This document shows, one piece after another, positions 1 to 9,519 of a DNA stretch of 51,577 bases. Source of the stretch: CBCXTT01 sp965178295 (GTDB lineage: Bacteria; Pseudomonadota; Alphaproteobacteria; UBA7879). Both the position numbers and the translations under genes were made by a program. Within the stretch, counting starts at the first letter, position 1. Every line of letters begins with the position of its first letter. The stretch is from contig CBCXTT010000004.1 of the NCBI GenBank assembly GCA_965178295.1, positions 1 to 51,577 of the forward strand. The letters run 5' to 3'. Below the pieces are notes generated by a model. It ran no database searches, had not been told where the DNA came from, and worked only from the letters and a program-made list of their open reading frames with translations.

Positions 1-888
1 ATGCTCCATCCTATTCCAGGTGGCGCTACAGCAAAACCTTTCATTACCCGCCATAATGCCTTAGATATGGACATGTATCTACGCATTGCCCCAGAGCTTT
101 ATCTTAAACAGCTTATTGTCGGAGGACTATCGGATAAAGTCTTTGAAATCAATAGATGCTTTAGAAATGAAGGGTTATCTCCACGTCATAATCCTGAATT
201 TACGTCTATCGAATTGTATCAATCGTTTGCAGATTATCATGACATGATGGACTTGACAGAAACACTCGTCACACATGTTGCAGCAACGGTCTTGGGAAGC
301 GCAATTGTACCATATCAGGGAAAAGAGATTTCCTTTGCATCCCCCTGGGAAAGGCGCTCTATGACTGACCTCGTTTTTGACGCAACGGGTGTGCAGTTTC
401 TAGAGATTGATGATGCACCTCAGGCATGTGTTGTTGCGAAGAAAATGGGCATCCCTCTTAAAGGGGACACAAGCTGGGGAAAGGTTGTAGAGGCTGTTTT
501 TAGTGAAAAAGTAGAGTCACATTTGCTCCAACCAACGCATGTGACAGACTATCCACGTGAAATTTCTCCGCTTGCTAAAGTGCATCGTAACAATCCGCGT
601 TTAGCAGAAAGATTTGAAACTTTTGCAAATGGATGGGAGATTGCCAATGCTTTTTCTGAGCTCTCTAATCCAGTTGATCAAAAAGAGCGATTCCTGGAAC
701 AAGGCGACGCAAAAGCAGCTGGAGATGATGAGGCCCATGCAATGGATGAGGACTTCATTGTGGCACTTGAATATGGCATGCCGCCAACAGGTGGGCTGGG
801 AATAGGCATTGACCGCCTCGTTATGCTATTAACGGACTCACTCAATATTCGAGATGTCATTGCTTTTCCAACAATGAAACCACGGTGA
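1..888 (+). CDS. lysS: Lysyl-tRNA synthetase, class II (3' part; gene enters from the left edge)
   Basis: Charges tRNA-Lys with lysine in the cytoplasm. The 295 residues seen are the class II catalytic core: motif 2 (FEINRCFRNEG, about 48-58), then HNPEFTSIELY (63-73), and motif 3 (GLGIGIDRLVM, about 265-275), ending in the family's usual FPTMKPR. LysRS of this class is about 500 residues, so the anticodon-binding OB domain and part of the core lie outside the window. The ATG at position 1 is internal, not the true start. The TGA stop overlaps the possible GTG start of pyk, so the two are probably co-transcribed. Many alphaproteobacteria carry the unrelated class I LysRS, so the class II form is mildly informative about lineage. 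Identity is certain. Confidence 0.97.
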   Translation: MLHPIPGGATAKPFITRHNALDMDMYLRIAPELYLKQLIVGGLSDKVFEINRCFRNEGLSPRHNPEFTSIELYQSFADYHDMMDLTETLVTHVAATVLGSAIVPYQGKEISFASPWERRSMTDLVFDATGVQFLEIDDAPQACVVAKKMGIPLKGDTSWGKVVEAVFSEKVESHLLQPTHVTDYPREISPLAKVHRNNPRLAERFETFANGWEIANAFSELSNPVDQKERFLEQGDAKAAGDDEAHAMDEDFIVALEYGMPPTGGLGIGIDRLVMLLTDSLNIRDVIAFPTMKPR

Positions 889-896
889 TTGCTGCA

Positions 897-2309
897 ATGA
901 AAAGAGACCGTCAAACAAAAATTGTTGCAACGTTAGGGCCGGTGTCTACGGATCCAGAGATGATTCGCCAATTGTTTTTGGCGGGTGCAGATGTTTTCCG
1001 TTTAAATTTTTCTCATGGTACGGCCGCAGATCACAAACAACGTCTGTCTATTGTACGCGCGCTCGAAAAAGAATTTGCACATCCCATAGGTGTGATGGCT
1101 GATTTACAAGGACCAAAGCTACGCGTTGGAAAAATACACGGGGGCAGCATTACATTAATACCAGGAAAAACGGTTACATTTTTATTATCTCCACAGGGAA
1201 GTACGCCTGAAGATATTCCTCTCCCCCATCCAGAAATTTATACATCTGTATCATTGGGTGACACAATGCTTCTGGATGATGGGAAGATGTGCCTTGAAGC
1301 GATTAGTGTGTCTGCTACAAAAATCGAGGCACGCATCCTCGTTGGAGGTGTTTTATCAAACAATAAAGGTGTCAATATCCCATATGCACGATTGGATATT
1401 TCTGCGCTAACAGAAAAAGACTTGGCTGATTTAAAACATATTGCACAAATGGATGTAGATTTTGTAGCGTTATCGTTTGTGCAAAAATCAGAAGACATTG
1501 CAAAACTAAGACGTATTATAGACGCAGATATTAAAATACTGGCAAAAATTGAAAAGCCACTTGCTCTTCAGAACCTTGAAGAAATTGTTTCTCTGGCCGA
1601 TGGTGTAATGCTTGCCCGCGGAGACTTAGGTGTAGAGCTCCCCCCAGAAGAGGTGCCAGCTATTCAAAAACATGTCATCCAGCTCTGTCGAAATTATGTC
1701 AAACCCTGTATCGTCGCGACGCAAATGTTAGAAACGATGGTAAACTCCCCCGTACCAACACGAGCCGAAGCCTCAGATGTTGCAAACGCTGTGTATGACT
1801 CGGCAGATGCTGTAATGCTATCCGCAGAGTCCGCTTCTGGAGCCTATCCTGTTAACGCTGTTTCAATGATGCACCGTATTATTGCCCATACGGAAAAATC
1901 TGTGTTTGCACAACACGGAACAATGACACAACATCTCGTATCCGTTGCTACACCAACAGATGCAATGACCGGCGCTGCATATAACATTGCCGATACCATA
2001 GATGTAAAAGCTATCGTGACAGTCACAGCAAGCGGCCGTACATCATCGTATGCATCACGGCGACGCCCTCATCAACCAATTATCGGCCTGACAAACTGTA
2101 AGGCAACCGCTCGTTTTTTAACATTAGTATGGGGGGTGTATCCGCATAGCGCCCACAATATCAAAACCATAGAAAAATTAATCGATGTGGGAAAAACTTT
2201 GTGTCGGAAACATTATGCACAATCAGGCGGCTCTATCATTATTATGGGAGGGCGCCCTTTGGGCACACCCGGGTCAACCAATTTCCTCTATATTGAAACA
2301 ATAGGATAA
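897..2309 (+). CDS. pyk: Pyruvate kinase
   Basis: Last step of glycolysis: phosphoenolpyruvate plus ADP to pyruvate plus ATP, in the cytoplasm. The N-terminus has the family KIVATLGP; further on are MADLQGPKLRVG, the Mg/substrate block LAKIEKP, LARGDLGVELP (about 240-250), VATQMLETM and the SAESASGAYP loop. About 470 residues is full length for a bacterial enzyme, and the C-terminal domain with the TxSGRT element (TASGRTSSY) is present. I chose ATG 897 because the family starts just before the TKIVATLGP strand; a GTG at 885, overlapping the lysS stop, would add four residues. The downstream gene rlmB starts 2 nt after the stop. A retained pyruvate kinase suggests that some glycolytic ATP formation remains. 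Confidence 0.96.
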   Translation: MKRDRQTKIVATLGPVSTDPEMIRQLFLAGADVFRLNFSHGTAADHKQRLSIVRALEKEFAHPIGVMADLQGPKLRVGKIHGGSITLIPGKTVTFLLSPQGSTPEDIPLPHPEIYTSVSLGDTMLLDDGKMCLEAISVSATKIEARILVGGVLSNNKGVNIPYARLDISALTEKDLADLKHIAQMDVDFVALSFVQKSEDIAKLRRIIDADIKILAKIEKPLALQNLEEIVSLADGVMLARGDLGVELPPEEVPAIQKHVIQLCRNYVKPCIVATQMLETMVNSPVPTRAEASDVANAVYDSADAVMLSAESASGAYPVNAVSMMHRIIAHTEKSVFAQHGTMTQHLVSVATPTDAMTGAAYNIADTIDVKAIVTVTASGRTSSYASRRRPHQPIIGLTNCKATARFLTLVWGVYPHSAHNIKTIEKLIDVGKTLCRKHYAQSGGSIIIMGGRPLGTPGSTNFLYIETIG

Positions 2310-2311
2310 AA

Positions 2312-3028
2312 ATGTCCAAAGAAAGCCTTTGCTGGATTTATGGACTGCATTCCGTGCGCTCAGCAATGAACAATCCCAAACGTCACATTAACGTTGTCCT
2401 AACCACGCAACCCTTATCTAAAAAATTCTCTCCTACAACAGTCCTCACGCGCTTGGTATCCAGTGATGATCTCACACGCCAATTACCCCCGGGTGCGGTA
2501 CACCAAAACATTGCAGCTCAAGTAGCACCTCTCCCACATATCACCTTAGAAAATATAATAGAATCTGCAACCAATCCATCTACCCTCGTACTGCTTGATC
2601 AGGTCACAGACCCCCACAACCTAGGTGCTATCATTCGCTCATCTGCTGCTTTGGGGGCACAGGGCGTTATTACAACAAAGCGCAACACGCCAGATGTGAC
2701 AGGCGTCGTAGCAAAAGCAGCATCCGGAGCGCTGGAGCACGTGCCCCTTGTCTATGTCGTAAATTTCGCCCAGGCCATAGATACATTAAAAAAAGCAGAT
2801 TTTTGGTGCTACGGCTTAGACGAGCGCGGATCCTCTCTCTCATCTGAGACTTTCCCCTCAAGAACAGCATTTGTTTTTGGAGCGGAAGGCAAAGGGATGA
2901 GAGCGCTTACAGCTAACCAATGTGATGTGATGCTGCGCTTGCCTACCATAAACACATTCTCAACCTTAAACGTATCCACAAGTGTGGCAGTTACGCTATT
3001 TGCACGGCAACAAGCAACAAGGAGCTGA
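2312..3028 (+). CDS. rlmB: 23S rRNA (Gm2251) 2'-O-methyltransferase, SpoU/TrmH family
   Basis: Transfers a methyl group from SAM to a ribose 2'-OH; the best match is RlmB, which modifies G2251 in the peptidyl-transferase loop of 23S rRNA. All three SpoU knot motifs are visible: DPHNLGAIIRSS (100-111), FGAEGKGM (189-196) and STLNVSTSVAV (217-227). The N-terminal 80 residues resemble the substrate-binding domain of RlmB (YGLHSVRSA near residue 10). Length 238 residues is normal. It sits 2 nt behind pyk, with an AGGA ribosome-binding site overlapping the pyk stop, and 6 nt ahead of plsY. The exact target could be another 2'-O-ribose site, since TrmH paralogues look alike. Confidence 0.9.
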   Translation: MSKESLCWIYGLHSVRSAMNNPKRHINVVLTTQPLSKKFSPTTVLTRLVSSDDLTRQLPPGAVHQNIAAQVAPLPHITLENIIESATNPSTLVLLDQVTDPHNLGAIIRSSAALGAQGVITTKRNTPDVTGVVAKAASGALEHVPLVYVVNFAQAIDTLKKADFWCYGLDERGSSLSSETFPSRTAFVFGAEGKGMRALTANQCDVMLRLPTINTFSTLNVSTSVAVTLFARQQATRS

Positions 3029-3034
3029 TGCATT

Positions 3035-3598
3035 ATGGAAACGTTAGGGGCGGTCTCTATTTGTTATGTCATTGGATCAATTCCTTTTGGCTTCGCTTTG
3101 ACAAAATTTTTTTTAAACAAAGATATTCGATTTGAGGGGTCCGGTAATATTGGAGCCACAAATGTCTTGAGAACGTCCGGGTGCTACTTAGGCATGTTGA
3201 CGCTCTTGCTCGATTGCGCAAAGGGAACCTGCGGCGCCTTTTTTGCCCACAAAATGGGGGTTCTGCAGCTGGGGTGTTTTGCTGTATTCATAGGTCATCT
3301 TTTTCCTGCATGGCTTAAGTTTAAAGGAGGAAAGGGCGTAGCAACCTATGCAGGTATTTTGCTCTACCTCAACTGGATTGCGACGATCATTGGGCTTCTT
3401 TCATGGCTATCTGTGTTTGCGTTAACACGCATATCTTCTCTCTCAGCCCTCATCTCTTCCATTGCAATTCCGTTTTGGATGATGCTATATGGGTCGGATA
3501 GCTTAAACGTTCTTACAATCATGATGTCTACGCTAGTAGTGATACGGCATCGTAAAAATATCAATCGACTCATACGGGGGGAAGAGAAAAAATTTTAA
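3035..3598 (+). CDS. plsY: Acyl-phosphate:glycerol-3-phosphate acyltransferase
   Basis: Integral membrane enzyme that puts the first acyl chain on glycerol-3-phosphate, taking it from acyl-phosphate made by PlsX; this is the entry step of phospholipid synthesis. The conserved loops are present: GSIPFGF (14-20), GSGNIGATNVLR (35-46), the GHLFP turn (87-91) and KFKGGKGVAT (95-104). The spacing of hydrophobic stretches fits five transmembrane helices. Length 187 residues is typical. The stop TAA overlaps an ATG (3598) that would have started dprA, the usual alphaproteobacterial neighbour, which is now a remnant. Confidence 0.95.
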   Translation: METLGAVSICYVIGSIPFGFALTKFFLNKDIRFEGSGNIGATNVLRTSGCYLGMLTLLLDCAKGTCGAFFAHKMGVLQLGCFAVFIGHLFPAWLKFKGGKGVATYAGILLYLNWIATIIGLLSWLSVFALTRISSLSALISSIAIPFWMMLYGSDSLNVLTIMMSTLVVIRHRKNINRLIRGEEKKF

Positions 3599-4244
3599 TG
3601 ACTTATATGCTATGCCACATCATTTGCTCATCGCAACACCATAACTTCTCTATTCACCGGGTATAGGAGCTTACATTATCTATGAGCGAATCAAAACGCA
3701 TGGGGGTTGGCTTGTAGCTTTTCCCATGTTGCGGAATACAAGATTCCTCTCTGTCACGCTTCTTAACAAAGAGGGGGGTGCACAATTTTCATTTTATAAA
3801 CTGATAACGTCCCCAATCATCTAAATACAAATGTACTACTGATCACTAGGTTATTGGCCTCCCGAAATACAAGCCACTCAACACCGCAGCATATAAAAAG
3901 GGCGATTTCCTTCTGTTCTGAAGATAGTAATATGTTTTTCCTGATCGAAGGCAAAAGAGTTGTTGAAGAAATGTTGCAAACAGGGACACTGGTAAAGAAG
4001 AGATAATTTAGTGCGCCTCCAGCATCCTATTGATTGCCAGGGCACAAGAAGCTCATTTCCGGTATGACGTGCAAACACTAGGTATTATCTCAGCATCTAT
4101 AAAATCCTGCACATTTGATCCGCACAGCGCTTTTCATCGATCATGGTCGCGCATTATTTTTGGTGCCCGAACCTCTCTGGAGCCTTAGAAAAAAATGACT
4201 ACCAGTTTATCAAGGGTGGTGCCCATCCCATTAAAAATTCTTAG
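3598..4244 (+). pseudogene. dprA: Decayed dprA (DNA processing protein A) remnant
   Basis: In alphaproteobacteria plsY is usually followed by dprA and then topA; here about 1 kb without an intact gene fills the place. Fragments resembling DprA remain in order but in different frames. An ATG at 3598 overlaps the plsY stop. The frame 3645-3824 reads SPGIGAYIIYERIKTHGG, like the N-terminal SPGIGPxTFxxLxxxxG of DprA, just after an in-frame TAA (3642-3644). The frame 4012-4188 reads IARAQEAH...LGIISASI, resembling LARGID..AH...GTIxVxxxGID of the Rossmann-like core. Positions 4200-4244 read YQFIKGGAHPIKN, resembling NxLIxxGAxLxEN. The middle, including FPxRNR and the GSLITA block, is missing. DprA loads RecA on incoming single-stranded DNA. 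The matches are by eye and weak singly; order, spacing and synteny support them together. Confidence 0.55.
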
Positions 4245-4583
4245 AATATAACCAATATAACGCACGAGATCCGTAGAGTGGACAAAACCTCCGTAAAATA
4301 AAACATATCACCACTGGAAGAAAGGATCGAACTAACTGTTGCGTATATGGGCCGTCCTGCAAATATTAGATGCGCCTGTATGGTTTCTACTATCCTTTCC
4401 TCATAGAAATTGATCTCTTAAGTGCAAAAATGCCCTGTGCACAGAACGTTTGTGAGATATTGTGAGTCACTTGGCAAAAAGAGTACATCGTGTCAAGAAA
4501 ATAAAGTAACCTGACTCTTGCCACAATAATAGGACTCATATATAGAGGACTGAGGGGTTAGCTTAAAAAAGAGATAAAATTTT
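4245..4583. other. Intergenic stretch upstream of topA
   Basis: No open frame with a recognisable product and no tRNA-like arms. It may still hold unrecognisable 3' remains of dprA (winged-helix part). The only functional signal I can support is a promoter for topA near its right end. Confidence 0.5.
4518..4546 (+). promoter_or_regulatory. Probable sigma-70 promoter of topA-rnr
   Basis: TTGCCA at 4518-4523, a 17-nt spacer and TATAGA at 4541-4546, 38 nt before the topA start. It lies after the decayed dprA, so topA would no longer depend on read-through from plsY. Confidence 0.5.
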
Positions 4584-6872
4584 ATGAATGTTGTCATTGT
4601 AGAGTCGCCAGCCAAAGCAAAAACTATTGAGAAATATCTTGGGAAGGATTTTAAAGTTTTTGCAAGCTATGGTCATATTCGAGATCTTCCCTCAAAAGAG
4701 GGTGCAGTAGATCCTGCGGAAAATTTTAAAATGTCTTGGGTTTTAACAAAAGACGCACCAAAGCACTTAAAACCTATTATTGAAGCAATAAAAAAATCTG
4801 AGTATCTCTATCTCGCAACCGATCCGGATCGTGAAGGAGAGGCCATTGCTTGGCATGTCTACGAAACACTGCAGGCAAAGCGTGTCCTCAACAACACAAT
4901 TGTGCAACGCATTGTATTTCATGAGATTACCAAAAATGCTGTGATATCCTCTGTGAAGAAAGCGCGTGCGTTAAATCAAGGGCTTGTCGATGCATATCTG
5001 GCCCGCCGTGCACTAGATTATCTGGTTGGGTTCACGCTCTCTCCGGTGTTATGGAGAAAATTACCTGGCAGTCGCTCGGCAGGGCGAGTGCAATCTGTAG
5101 CATTGAGACTAATTACAGAACGCGAACTAGAGATTGAACGATTTATTGCAAAGGAATATTGGTCCGTTAGTGCGCTTATGTGTAGCGCCTCAAAGAAAGA
5201 TTTTTCAGCACGCTTGACACACTTAGATGGAAAGAAGTTAGAAAAATTCTCAATTCCAAATACAGAAGCTGCAGAAGCGGCACATAAGGCAGCCGAAGCT
5301 GCGACATATCATATAGAAAAAATTGAAAAAACACAGGTTAAGCGCCACCCATCTGCACCCTTTATCACATCAACACTTCAACAAGAGGCCGCACGTAAGT
5401 TACGCTTTTCTGCACGAAAAACGATGCAGGTCGCGCAGCGACTATACGAAGGCGTATCTATTAATGGTGAGACCGTAGGTGTAATTACCTACATGCGCAC
5501 AGACAGTGTTCACCTATCACAAGAGGCTCTCAGCATGCTGCGGGGGGAAATTTCATCGACTTATGGCGAACCTTATTTACCAAAATCTCCTAACGTATTT
5601 AAAAGTCAGAGCAAAAATGCCCAAGAAGCACATGAAGCTATCCGTCCCACAGATTTTTCAAGAACGCCTCAGGACTTGCAATCTATCCTAGATGCAGATC
5701 AATTAAAGCTTTATGCGCTGATTTGGAAGCGTACATTATCTTCTCAGATGAAGCCCGCAGTGCTCAATCAGGTCGCTGTAGACATTGTGTCTCAAGACAA
5801 AAAAAACATCTTTCGTGCAAATGGGTCTAGGATTCATTTTGATGGTTTCTTGAAATTGTATGAGGAAGGACAAGATGACGTGTCAGATGATAGTCGAGAT
5901 GTATTTCTTCCAAACCTTCAAGAAGGTCAGGTGGTAACAGCACAGAAGATCACGCCAGCGCAACACTTTACACAACCACCACCACGGTATACAGAGGCAA
6001 GACTCGTTAAAAAGATGGAAGAGCTTGGCATTGGGCGCCCCTCAACATATGCTAACATCATTCACGTACTGCAAGATCGCTCATATGTATCCTTAGAAAA
6101 ACGTGCGTTTGTACCGGAAGAACGCGGATTGCTTGTTGCAACATTTTTAGAAAATTACTTTAAGCAATATGTAGAATATAACTTTACCGCGGATCTCGAA
6201 GATGCACTGGATGACATTGCCGCAGGCAAGCGTGACTGGCACAGGGTTTTAGAAAAATTCTGGGGCCCCTTTTTGCAAAAAACAGAAGATGCAAAAGATC
6301 TTAAAAACAGCAACGTACTCACGCTCTTAAATGACTTACTATCTTTTCATTATTTTCCAGCAGGAAGTGAGCGGTCATGTCCAAAGTGTAAAAATAACTT
6401 ACATTTAAAAATGGGTCGTTTTGGTGCGTTTATTGGATGCACAAATTACCCAACATGTAAATATATTCGCAAACAGTTAGAAGAGGCCTCGCCAATACCA
6501 AAGGAGTCAAATAATCTGCCACACATTGTTGGGAAAGACCCCGAATCTGGGAAAGAAATTACACTCAAAAAAGGGCCGTATGGCTTGTATCTGGAAATGG
6601 ACATTCGCGATTCAAAAGGAAAGCCTAAGCGTTTTCCTGTACCAAAAGCAATGGACGCCGCGTCGGTAACAACTGAGATGGCGCACAAACTGATTGCTCT
6701 TCCAATGAAGATTGGTGTTGATCCTAAGGGAGGGCAAGAAATTCTTTTAGGCATTGGTCGCTATGGGCCCTATGTGCGACGCGACAAAACTTTTGCATCT
6801 ATCAAGCGAAAAGATTTTTTAGACGTTTCCCTGGATGAGACTTTGTCTCTCCTAGAAAAACAGAAAAAATAG
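4584..6872 (+). CDS. topA: DNA topoisomerase I (type IA)
   Basis: Relaxes negative supercoils through a 5'-phosphotyrosine break in one strand. The Toprim domain opens the protein (VVIVESPAKAKTIEKYLG, 3-20) with its acidic metal motif DPDREGEA (80-87). The catalytic tyrosine is Y303 in GVITYMRTDS. A zinc finger CPKC...CTNYPTC lies near residues 590-630, followed by two topoisomerase C-terminal repeats of the KKGPYGLY / GIGRYGPYVRR type. At 762 residues it is somewhat shorter than many alphaproteobacterial TopA proteins because the C-terminal tail is reduced. No strong ribosome-binding site is seen before ATG 4584. It ends 4 nt before rnr, so the two are probably one transcript. Confidence 0.97.
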   Translation: MNVVIVESPAKAKTIEKYLGKDFKVFASYGHIRDLPSKEGAVDPAENFKMSWVLTKDAPKHLKPIIEAIKKSEYLYLATDPDREGEAIAWHVYETLQAKRVLNNTIVQRIVFHEITKNAVISSVKKARALNQGLVDAYLARRALDYLVGFTLSPVLWRKLPGSRSAGRVQSVALRLITERELEIERFIAKEYWSVSALMCSASKKDFSARLTHLDGKKLEKFSIPNTEAAEAAHKAAEAATYHIEKIEKTQVKRHPSAPFITSTLQQEAARKLRFSARKTMQVAQRLYEGVSINGETVGVITYMRTDSVHLSQEALSMLRGEISSTYGEPYLPKSPNVFKSQSKNAQEAHEAIRPTDFSRTPQDLQSILDADQLKLYALIWKRTLSSQMKPAVLNQVAVDIVSQDKKNIFRANGSRIHFDGFLKLYEEGQDDVSDDSRDVFLPNLQEGQVVTAQKITPAQHFTQPPPRYTEARLVKKMEELGIGRPSTYANIIHVLQDRSYVSLEKRAFVPEERGLLVATFLENYFKQYVEYNFTADLEDALDDIAAGKRDWHRVLEKFWGPFLQKTEDAKDLKNSNVLTLLNDLLSFHYFPAGSERSCPKCKNNLHLKMGRFGAFIGCTNYPTCKYIRKQLEEASPIPKESNNLPHIVGKDPESGKEITLKKGPYGLYLEMDIRDSKGKPKRFPVPKAMDAASVTTEMAHKLIALPMKIGVDPKGGQEILLGIGRYGPYVRRDKTFASIKRKDFLDVSLDETLSLLEKQKK

Positions 6873-6876
6873 TTGA

Positions 6877-9009
6877 ATGGCACGAACATTCCCTACAAAA
6901 GATGAGCTCATTTCCTTTCTGGCATCGTGCCCAAGGCCACCGAAAAAACGTCAAATTGCTCAGAATTTTTGCATCAAAGGGAAAGGCCCACGTGTGCGTC
7001 TTAAGGAACTTTTAAAAACACTAAAGACTGAAGGGCATTATTGCCTACCAGCTAATAAAAAAATACGCACTTTTCAAGGTGTGTTCGTCGTTATTCAACA
7101 ACCAACACATGACCCTATGGCTCTTTTGGTGCGTCATGATGCAAAAAATCAGTCGCCCACGCAGAAACTTTACCCTCTCATCGATGTGGAAAAATTACGC
7201 CTCAATCCAGGAGATCATTTTTATGGTACATTAAAAGGGAAAAAAATTAATGCAATCCGCCGACTAGAAAAACAAGTCGAGCCCTTTATTGGGCGTGCTT
7301 ACCGTAAAGAGGGCGCATGGTATATTGCCTCTATTGACAAAAAAAATGTCCGAACGTATCGATTAGATACAGGTGATCACAAATTTTCAGAGGGCATCTT
7401 CGTGCAGGCAATAGCACCAGAAAAAATTGGTGGAATTGCGAAATTTACAAGAATTATTGCAGAGGCGCATCATATTAGTCAACTTGTCATCAACGCTCAT
7501 CGTTTACAAGATACATTTTCTGACCAGGCGCTACGTATCGCAAAAATATATGATGTGCCAAAACTTGAAAAACGTGAAGATCTGAGGCAGTTGACGTTTG
7601 TGACAATTGACGGTGAAGATTCAAGGGATTTGGATGACGCTGTTTGGGCAGAAAAAACAGAGACGGGTTGGCATTTAATCGTTGCTATTGCAGATGTTGC
7701 GCACTATGTGCGCCCAGATACGGACCTTGATGCAGAAGCATTGTCTAAAAGTACATCTGTCTATTTTCCCGATAAAGTTATCCCCATGTTACCGGAATAC
7801 TTATCTAATGGTTTGTGTGCCTTAAATCCTGGCTCAGATAGGGGTGCACTTGTTGCACATATATGGATTGATAATGCGGGCACCATAGCATCATTTCACT
7901 TCAAGCGCGCCCTCATTCGATCTAAAAAACGCCTCACATACACCCAGGTGGAAGACTATATTTTGGGTCAAAAGAATCAACTGACCTCTGATATTATGCA
8001 GGCAATAGACAATCTTCTAGGCGCGCATACCAGTCTTAAAAAAGCACGACTTACACGGAATGTGCTGGAAATACATACCCCAGAGCTGCATGTAAAATTT
8101 GACACGCAGAACCGTATTCAAAATATTGGCATGCACCCAGAGAGGGTAAGCTGCAATCTAATTGAAGAATTCATGGTGGTTGCTAATGTGGCGGCAGCAC
8201 AAACACTGGAGAAGCAAGGTTTTCCTTGCCTATACCGTATTCATGCACAACCTGATCCTGAAAAAATAATTGATTTACGCCAAACCATGAAAAACTTAGG
8301 AATTCATTTTGAGGGCATGCTACAAACAACAGAAGACTTTAATAAACTGTTACAACTAGTCGCTGACCAGCCGACGCACGCTATCATCAATGAAATGGTG
8401 CTCCGTTGCCAGGCACGTGCCACTTATGCCTCACAAAACATAGGACACTTTGGATTGCACCTTACGCATTATACCCACTTTACATCACCCATCAGGCGTT
8501 ATGCAGACCTTCTAGTACATCGTGCTCTTTTGGGCATTATCGATCCGGGTGATGATAGTTTACCTTCTCAGGCCTACAAACATTTCGCCGACTGGGGTGC
8601 ACATATTTCCAAAAAAGAGCAACATGCGGTGAGTGCTGAACGTGATGCAAATGATCGCTTTGTCACGGCATTTCTGTCAGAGCATATAGGCGAGCGATAT
8701 ACCGGATATGTCAGCGGCATTAGTCGGGTCGGGCTTTTTATCTCACTAAGGCAGTTGCCCATTAGTGGCTTGCTACCCATAAAAGCACTCGTAGATGATG
8801 AATATAGAGTGCACAAACGTCGGTTATGCCTCAAGGGTCCACGTACAGGAAAAATATATAAGTTGGGTGATCCCGTTTGTGTTGTATTGACCCACGCCAA
8901 TCAAGCTATTGGACGGCTAAGCTTTTCGTTGGATAAGGGAGATGGTCAACAAAATACCCAAAATACATCACCCATCCTCAGAAAAACGTTTTCGGCAGCG
9001 GCCACATAA
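6877..9009 (+). CDS. rnr: Ribonuclease R
   Basis: Processive 3'-5' exoribonuclease that degrades structured RNA. Domains in order: an N-terminal helix-turn-helix (about 5-60), cold-shock/OB segments, the RNB catalytic domain with the acidic cluster GEDSRDLDDA (246-255) and VAIADVAHYV, then the SPIRRYADLLVHR block, and a C-terminal S1 domain (YTGYVSGISRVGLFI, near 610). About 710 residues is the normal range. It follows topA after 4 nt. The tail after the S1 domain is short and lacks the long lysine-rich extension seen in enterobacterial RNase R. Confidence 0.96.
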   Translation: MARTFPTKDELISFLASCPRPPKKRQIAQNFCIKGKGPRVRLKELLKTLKTEGHYCLPANKKIRTFQGVFVVIQQPTHDPMALLVRHDAKNQSPTQKLYPLIDVEKLRLNPGDHFYGTLKGKKINAIRRLEKQVEPFIGRAYRKEGAWYIASIDKKNVRTYRLDTGDHKFSEGIFVQAIAPEKIGGIAKFTRIIAEAHHISQLVINAHRLQDTFSDQALRIAKIYDVPKLEKREDLRQLTFVTIDGEDSRDLDDAVWAEKTETGWHLIVAIADVAHYVRPDTDLDAEALSKSTSVYFPDKVIPMLPEYLSNGLCALNPGSDRGALVAHIWIDNAGTIASFHFKRALIRSKKRLTYTQVEDYILGQKNQLTSDIMQAIDNLLGAHTSLKKARLTRNVLEIHTPELHVKFDTQNRIQNIGMHPERVSCNLIEEFMVVANVAAAQTLEKQGFPCLYRIHAQPDPEKIIDLRQTMKNLGIHFEGMLQTTEDFNKLLQLVADQPTHAIINEMVLRCQARATYASQNIGHFGLHLTHYTHFTSPIRRYADLLVHRALLGIIDPGDDSLPSQAYKHFADWGAHISKKEQHAVSAERDANDRFVTAFLSEHIGERYTGYVSGISRVGLFISLRQLPISGLLPIKALVDDEYRVHKRRLCLKGPRTGKIYKLGDPVCVVLTHANQAIGRLSFSLDKGDGQQNTQNTSPILRKTFSAAAT

Positions 9010-9519
9010 ACAAAAAAACAAATATCTCAAGCAACACAAGATAAAAACGCTGATCTTTCTCTCTTTCAAGCAGATTACCGGTGCTATTTCTTTAGTGTTT
9101 AGCATCCATTCTGTTGGCTTTCTTTCTACCACATATGCTTCTTATATCTTCTTCGTACTGTAATTCTACGATTCTTCTCGAGCATTATCTGTTCTGTGAA
9201 AGTTCCAGGGAACTGATGCCGACACAGTTTCACTTGATTGCACATTTTCTTCTGAGCAAAGTAAATCATCTATAGTCCTACACTTGGAGGAGAGACAGAT
9301 CCTATATATGACGAAACGTGTAGTCGCACACCCCTATCTTTTTATTCCCTCATTCATTTGTTGCGCGATATATTCTTCAAGAGATTGAAAGCACCAGATA
9401 AACCCAGCTTAGCTGGAGACATTATGAGATGCATCTCTCAAAACGAGCGGATGTCTCTTGCTATGGGTTATTACATCCTCTACAATAATACAGACAGACG
9501 TTATAATAAGCGTAACTTT
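9010..9519. other. Intergenic stretch after rnr
   Basis: Two short open frames occur here (8942-9163 and 9358-9540, plus strand), but neither has a convincing start signal or recognisable family, and one overlaps rnr. I see no tRNA, no clear terminator and no remnant that I can name. Confidence 0.5.

Noticed and set aside
8942..9163. 73-codon basic ORF overlapping the rnr end
   Set aside because: No ribosome-binding site that fits, no recognisable family; probably chance.
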